In this document: positions 18,937 to 24,056 of the stretch, piece after piece
Layout: each line of letters starts with the position of its first letter
How positions within the stretch are numbered: position 1 is the stretch's first letter
Source of the DNA: Dimorphilus gyrociliatus
Taxonomy: Eukaryota > Annelida > Polychaeta > Dinophilidae
Direction of reading: 5' to 3'
NCBI GenBank assembly: GCA_904063045.1
Contig: CAJFCJ010000173.1
Coordinates: 5,464-29,519 of the forward strand
Length of the DNA stretch: 24,056 nt
Translations under genes and position numbers: made by a program
Notes under the pieces: generated by a model
The model's input: only the letters and a program-made list of their open reading frames with translations
What the model was told of the DNA's origin: nothing
Database searches by the model: none

Positions 18937-19250
18937 ACAATACTCGTTCTACTAAAGCCATTTAACAAGCGTTTCATTTAAATGGTTCATTCAAAAAAGA
19001 TACTTGTTCCAATCATTATACAACAGTTCAATAGCAGGGCAGATAGTTTGTAGTAGCTGACTGCCAAATTAATAATCCAGCATCCAATATGGAAGGGTAG
19101 AAGCCTTCTTCCAACTGGGTATGTTTGTTATATGAGACTGATAAAAAAAAACACAACAAATGAACCAATATCTCTCGTTTTATTGAATACAACCGAATAA
19201 AAAGATAAGATATACATGATAATAGTTGCAGAGAAATATGGCCAACCTCT
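18937..19250. mobile_element. Diverged third LTR fragment of family B
   Basis: AACAATACTCGTTCTACT and, further on, TTCAATAGCAGGGCAGATAG parallel positions inside the two solo LTRs in the same order and orientation, with much more divergence. The TG and CA ends are not recognisable. It is an older member or a related family. Confidence 0.5.
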
Positions 19251-19371
19251 AAAACCAATCTCCAATTAAATAGCTACCTGGACCTTTCTGACATTATGTT
19301 GCTTAAGTTTGCTATATGCTGACACATCATTCATAAGTAAATATATAATCTCCCTTTACAAACAAAAAAAA

Positions 19372-20254
19372 CTAATGGTCACGTGACAAACTTGTGCAAA
19401 AGCTAAAATAGAATTTCCTGGTTTGGCGTCTAACAGATGATTTTGTATAGCCATGCACCAGTGGATTTAATGTTGAATTTGAAATAATAATTGCAGAAAC
19501 AGAATCACTAAATAATTTAAAATTGTATTTTTTATCATATTTATTGATGACAAAAAGTAATCCAGGCAAATTTCAAAAAACAAGATTAATTATTAGAAGA
19601 CAGGTTAAAGGCCGAATATTACTTCCTTCAAACTCCAAATTGTTGTTGGTTCTCACATCGGATATTGCTTTTCTATGCTTTCTTATTGCTCTAAGTATTG
19701 GAAGATATAAAAGGAAACTGGTAATAGCGTTTGGTAAAACAGTACTAAATGACCAAAAGTAACCATAACTGCTAGTACTTGCATTAAAATAATGGCATTG
19801 AAAAGAAGTAAAATTTTTATTTAAATACAATTCATAGTCATTCCAGCCCAAAAGAGGATGTGAACAAATAATAAAGCTGACAATCCATATTGAAGTCAGT
19901 AGTATAACGGCACGTCTTATTGTCCAATTTTCATGGAAGGTAAATGGTTTTAAAATGGCCATAAACTTTTCAAAAGTAATTAGAGTTAATGTAAAAGATG
20001 ATATTGTAATCATTAGAGAAACAGTTTGATATAAAACATGGCATTTAAAATAGCTTAAATGTGTATTATGAAAAATATTTGCAAAAATAGAAATCACTGA
20101 ATAGAGTACATCTGTAAATGTTAATGCTGTCACACCAAAATTACATAATTTCCAGAAATCTCCGCTAATTAGGCCAATAACTATTAGATTTATATAATTT
20201 GAATGCAGCATGAAATAGATGTTAAGTATATGCTTTGAAATACTATCTTTACAA
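19372..20254 (-). pseudogene. Rhodopsin-like 7TM receptor, interrupted by TGA in TM6
   Basis: One minus-strand frame runs from a possible CTACAG acceptor at 20254 through ATG 20211 to a stop at 19372, broken only by TGA at 19573-19575. TM1 is short or incomplete at the start; TM2-TM5 are clear. TM3 ends FEKFMAIL in place of the DRY motif. TM4 is followed by PLLGWNDY and an ECL2 Cys. The long loop before TM6 is basic. After the TGA the frame reads NLPGLLF, then TM7 with NSTLNPLVHGY, where NPLVH takes the place of NPxxY. Such receptors sense extracellular ligands through G proteins; the ligand cannot be guessed. The TGA falls three residues before the TM6 Pro, where many receptors have Cys. It is most simply a recently silenced receptor gene. 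Confidence 0.65.
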
Positions 20255-20842
20255 CTGTAGATAATCTTTTATGATACAGACAACAACTAGTCTTCTTTTG
20301 AGTGGCAATTAGCCATTAAAAATTCACTAGCTTCCTCTATTTATGGAAAGTGAAAGCTATTGGCACCTTTTAGGTATAATATCAATAAATTAATAAATAA
20401 TTTTTTAAGTAACTGATGACTCAATATTTGTAAAATTTTTCAAAACTCCTTATTCTGTTGTATCTCACTTTATGAATGTTGGCAACATGGAGATTGTATT
20501 TTATCTCCGAAGGAAAAAGTCATGTGACTTGTACAATGATTAAAAGGAATACAGAGAGAGAGACTTGATTATCATTTGGTTTGCAGTTTGAAAATCTTCA
20601 AAAGTTTAGCTTGAAATGTAGCTTGAAATTTCTCAAGAGAATGTGGTTATAACTTTCGCATTGTTTTTACTGCAATAGCCCCAGATAAATAAAATGTTTT
20701 TTTTTATATATTCCACATCTCCATCCAGCGGGAAACTTAGTAACATACCGGACAAGATGCAGTAGAAGTGTATCTGTAGAACGTAAGAATTCTACTTCAA
20801 AATTTAATGACTATTTTATACTGTGACAGAAAATGAAAGTAG
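20255..20842. other. Intergenic region
   Basis: No exon, RNA gene or transposon end is supported here. It may hold a first exon of the 7TM gene, but I cannot identify one. Confidence 0.35.
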
Positions 20843-22798
20843 TTATAAAGGTGAAACATAAACAAGGACTATGGATGTCAATTTCCAAACATCACTATAT
20901 AATTGATTGTTAGTTTCCACTGATACTGTATTGCCTTCTTCCAATCTTAGCAATCCTCCTCTGCTCATACTTTCATAATTTGTTCTACTTTTTAATCTTT
21001 GCATACTCAGTTTTTGTTCATCATTTACCATAACTGAAACTATAGTTTGCGATTCTGGCCAGGTTCCAACAGACACGTCAATATAATATAAACCGGAAAG
21101 AGTAACTTTATAAAAATTGTCTTCTGAATTCCAACCAGAATTTGTGTCAATAACAACTTTCTGATAGCTAATCTTTACTCTTCTAGATGTTAATAAATTA
21201 GTTGTTCTATAGGCATAAAAAGCTGGACTTTCTTCAGTTGCATTCAACATAAATCCTGATAAATATGTATACATAAAACTTGACCTTGAATATCCTTTAA
21301 CCAATTTTAACGATAATTTGTCATTTGCAGATAATTGAATAAGTAATCCTAGCGATGCTTGGTTATTCCGAAACATTTTATTAGCTTTGACAACAAATCT
21401 TTCAGAAGATGTATTACCATTGACAACCAAACTGACGAAACAGTCTTTTTGATCTTTAAAGCCACTACCAAAATTAATAAAGTACCATCCCTTTGTTGAT
21501 GTAGTTAGCTCATTTCTAGCACTATTTATAGCTACACCTTTTAGAGTAGCAACTCTATTTAAAGGAATTAGGCTTCCTGGTGTTGAAAAATCCAACGTCC
21601 TTCCAATAAAAAATACATTATTAGATTGATAGAGGAAGCCAGTCCAAGATGTCTGACAACCGCTTTCACTACTCAGAATCTCAGTTGTGAAGGAAAGGTC
21701 TTGATAAGGCTGAGAAAGAGAGAGGAGAGAATATATTCCAGAACTAGTAAAAGTATCACTGTGATAACTAGAGTCTTGAAAGAGAGCGACAGAAGTAGGC
21801 ACATTTCTGGCTCTCATCAAAAAATCTCTATTTGAAACTATAGATGTCGTGCCAGTAGATGAGAGAAAATATAAACCACTTCTCTTTATGTTCAAAGAAT
21901 TAGAGGTTGTATTAAATAAATCTCCATTGTCATGATTTACTCTATGCCAAATAATTTTCCCACTTGATAACTGAGTTGATCTCGTCATTGATACCATAAA
22001 AGCAGGGTTTTTATTTAAGTTGCATGGAGGATTCGAACATAATTCTATATCAACTGAATTTCCTGGACATTGAGCTCCTCCATTGGATGGTGGCGGATTT
22101 ATACAATTTCTTGTACGAGTTTTTAGACCATCTCCACAGTTTGGACTACATCCACTCCATTCTGACCAATTGGACCATCCTCCAGGTATAGGACATTCGG
22201 ATTCTTCAGCAGTAACACATATCTTTGCTGCACAGTCGCGAATATTCAAAGATGGATTAAAGTAATAACCTTGTGGACATTGTTGAGGCCAAGCAACTCC
22301 ATTATAACAATGATAGTATTGTCTACAATCATTCATATTAGGGAAAGTGCCATTTTGGCCAGCTGCACAGTCCGAACTTTTCACATAACATAGTTGTTTC
22401 AGTTTATTCACATTAGGAACATCTGTTGAACAGGGTTCCAAAGGATTATAGTCCGATTCAATAGATATTGATGAGCCTCCTGGACAGTCAGCCTCGTTTG
22501 GGTCAACGCACAAAGAAAATTTACAATTTGTTAGAGATATTGTAAAGAAAAGTCCGGGAGGACATTGTTGAGGATGAGCTGTACCATTCATACAATGATA
22601 GTAAGTCCCACAGTAATCGGGATCAGGGAAGGAGCCATCAATAGGTTTTAGTTCAGAATTAAGGGGACAGATAAATGTAGCAATGTTCCATTTAACTAGT
22701 GAAAATACTGTAACAAAATTCAAAGATTGCTTAAATGATTTTTTAAAAAAATAGATTCAAAAGTTTTACTTACATAAGACAAAAGTTAAAAATATCAT
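20843..22798 (-). CDS. Secreted peritrophin-TSP1-C1q-like protein, 629 aa
   Basis: Two exons, 22798-22774 and 22707-20843, are joined across a 66-bp phase-1 GT-AG intron. The joined frame of 1890 nt is clean and ends in TAA. The first 20 residues are a signal peptide (MIFLTFVLLFSLVKWNIATF). Residues about 22-83 and 115-180 are two chitin-binding type 2 (CBM14) domains, each with the Tyr-Tyr-His-Cys core and C-P-x-G. Residues about 184-237 are a thrombospondin type 1 repeat with WSNWSEWSGC, CGDGLKTRTR and the closing Cys residues. Residues about 243-370, 373-496 and 503-629 are three C1q-like jelly-roll domains; the last (AFYAYRT, SGLYYIDVSV, LRLEEGNTVSVET) is the clearest. The protein is probably extracellular, binding chitin through the N-terminal part, with C1q-like heads for recognition. 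No collagen stretch is present. Confidence 0.92.
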
Positions 22799-23140
22799 AT
22801 TTGAAGCTTAAATGAGATTAAATCACTTTTTAATCTAAATTTATGATTATAACTATCTAATTTATCGAAAGATTAACGTTCATAAATGAGATATAAAAAT
22901 CTAATCGTTATTCATAGATTTTATATTCATAAAATTTTGTAGTGGATTTATTTCTTGGATATTGTTGGAAATGCTCATAGATTTCTTCTTTTCTATCTGT
23001 TTGTCTGTTAATAACTGACTACTCTGGAATTAATACCCCATACACTACTACACTTTCCCCTTTCCTTCATTAGAATCTGCATTTAATATTAATTTTCCTA
23101 TAAGATTTAAAAATCTACAAGTGCCAGTTTTTTTTTAGAT
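22799..23140. other. Upstream region of the peritrophin-TSP1-C1q gene
   Basis: AT-rich, without exons or repeats that I can support. It should contain the promoter on the minus strand. Confidence 0.4.
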
Positions 23141-23366
23141 TCATAAGCAGTTTTTCAATTTTGCTTTGATGTTAGAATTATTTTTTGAAGGAAGAGTAAG
23201 GTAAATATTAAGAAAATTTATGCCGATAGAGTAGCCAACAGCAACAGCTAACCAAGTAAATTTTAGAACATGAAATAAGCTTTTTTCCACAATGGATTCA
23301 ATATCAAAATATAGATTACAAAATTTTTCATATATTAGGTACGATAAGAATGGTTCATGCACTTTG
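23141..23366 (-). CDS. Possible terminal exon of a membrane protein
   Basis: After a good acceptor (TTTTTAAAATTACAG) the minus strand is open for about 75 codons to a TGA. It contains a hydrophobic stretch FTWLAVAVGYSIGINFLNIY compatible with a transmembrane helix, followed by a polar, Lys-rich tail ending in Cys-Leu. I recognise no family, and no upstream exon is visible before the window end. An isolated open frame by chance is possible. Confidence 0.3.
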
Positions 23367-23654
23367 CTGTAATTTTAAAAAGTTCTAACTAATATTATTG
23401 ACACTTTCCAATAAGCTTTCATATGATTCTTTCAAGCCATTATAAGTTTATTTTATTTTAGGCAGCTGTAAGTTATGTCTAATAACAGTGTGAGCCATTT
23501 TATGCAGCTAATTCACTACAAAAAATTAGAAGTATTTTTGGAAAATAGTTACCAGAGATGACACTTGAGTACATCTTTATCAATCAGAATTAAAAATGGT
23601 TTCTTCGACTTACAAACGCACCCCCTTTTCACCTGAAAAAACTGAAGATGGCTT
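23367..23654. other. AT-rich spacer
   Basis: Nothing supported before the mariner relic. Confidence 0.3.
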
Positions 23655-23887
23655 AATCAGCTGAGATACTGATGTATTCTGTCTTCTGGGACCACTCAGA
23701 CATAAACCATGTGAAATATGGAGAAACAGTTAACTCCATTCAATACGTGGAGACCTTGAAGAGGTTAAGAAAGGGATTGCATAGAACTGGACCAGGGAAA
23801 GAGATCATATTGCAACATGATAATGCCAGACCTCATACGAGTCTATACACTTATGTCCACACCCACCATACTATAACATATTCGTGA
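23655..23887 (+). pseudogene. Mariner-like transposase catalytic fragment
   Basis: The frame reads VFWDHSDINHVKYGETVNSI, then YVETLKRLRKGLHRTGPGKE and LQHDNARPHTS. FWD holds the first catalytic Asp and HDNARPH the second, the standard mariner blocks. It has the same NSIQYVETLKRL stretch as the relic at 17792. A TGA near 23662 and missing N-terminal and C-terminal parts show it is dead. No inverted repeats were found. Confidence 0.7.
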
Positions 23888-24056
23888 AATTGAAGAATCT
23901 GCGAAATGTGACAAAGATTTCTAAAAATTTCTCAATACTGTAGTACAGAAAAATTCGGACTGATATAAGTATATTTTATTCAAATAGTATGTCAGTCAAC
24001 CATTTTGAAAACTTGTTTTTTCCTTTTTGCAATTTGAGGTATAAGAAATATGTTGG
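23888..24056. other. Window edge, AT-rich
   Basis: It probably contains the degraded C-terminal coding sequence of the mariner relic; no stable frame. Confidence 0.3.

Noticed and set aside
21626-22265. Plus-strand open frames opposite the peritrophin gene
   Set aside because: They are antisense to a well-supported coding exon.
1-24056. tRNA genes, other structured RNAs, CRISPR arrays, bacterial operon signals
   Set aside because: No cloverleaf-like or spaced-repeat arrangement was found by eye, and the spliced genes are eukaryotic.

Overview
The window looks like nuclear DNA of an invertebrate animal. It is strongly AT-rich, genes lie on both strands, and spliceosomal introns are very short (about 55 to 90 bp in every gene where I could fit splice sites). 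The encoded domains are animal extracellular ones: chitin-binding peritrophin, thrombospondin type 1, C1q-like, C-type lectin, an inter-alpha-trypsin-inhibitor-type C-terminus and a 7TM receptor. The species cannot be named from the sequence.

Left part (1-6172). A decayed gene for a secreted or membrane protein with furin-like cysteine-rich repeats occupies 1-1680. It carries five in-frame TAA codons, one TGA and four frameshifts. Two transposons with 9-bp target duplications are inserted in its coding sequence: a 207-bp MITE, and a 965-bp Mutator-like (MULE) derivative that itself contains a second copy of the MITE. Next come three exons of an ITIH-C-terminal-like gene (3091-4406) with one in-frame TAA, then an intact 1659-bp Tc1 element with IR/DR ends and a complete DD34E transposase.

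Middle part (6173-13900). A long gene-poor stretch holds one possible C-terminal membrane exon. A five-exon C-type lectin gene (8127-9128) follows. Downstream are a solo LTR, a diverged copy of the lectin's last intron, and a graveyard of MULE and probable BEL/Pao relics with a minisatellite and a third MITE copy.

Right part (13976-24056). A four-exon gene on the minus strand encodes a 652-aa secreted protein of uncertain family, possibly containing a FAMeT-like domain. A second solo LTR, mariner and Tc1 relics and a third, diverged LTR fragment follow. Then come a rhodopsin-like receptor interrupted by TGA and, best preserved of all, a two-exon gene (20843-22798, minus) for a 629-aa secreted protein with two peritrophin domains, one TSP1 and three C1q-like domains. 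A possible terminal membrane exon and a mariner relic close the window.

The three clean host genes share one design: a tiny first exon for the signal peptide, then a phase-1 intron of about 60 bp. All encode secreted proteins, so the locus fits surface, matrix or humoral recognition functions, but nothing shows that they act together. The most unusual observations are the TAA-biased decay of the cysteine-rich gene, the paired sequence changes at both ends of the MITE family, and the peritrophin-TSP1-C1q architecture.
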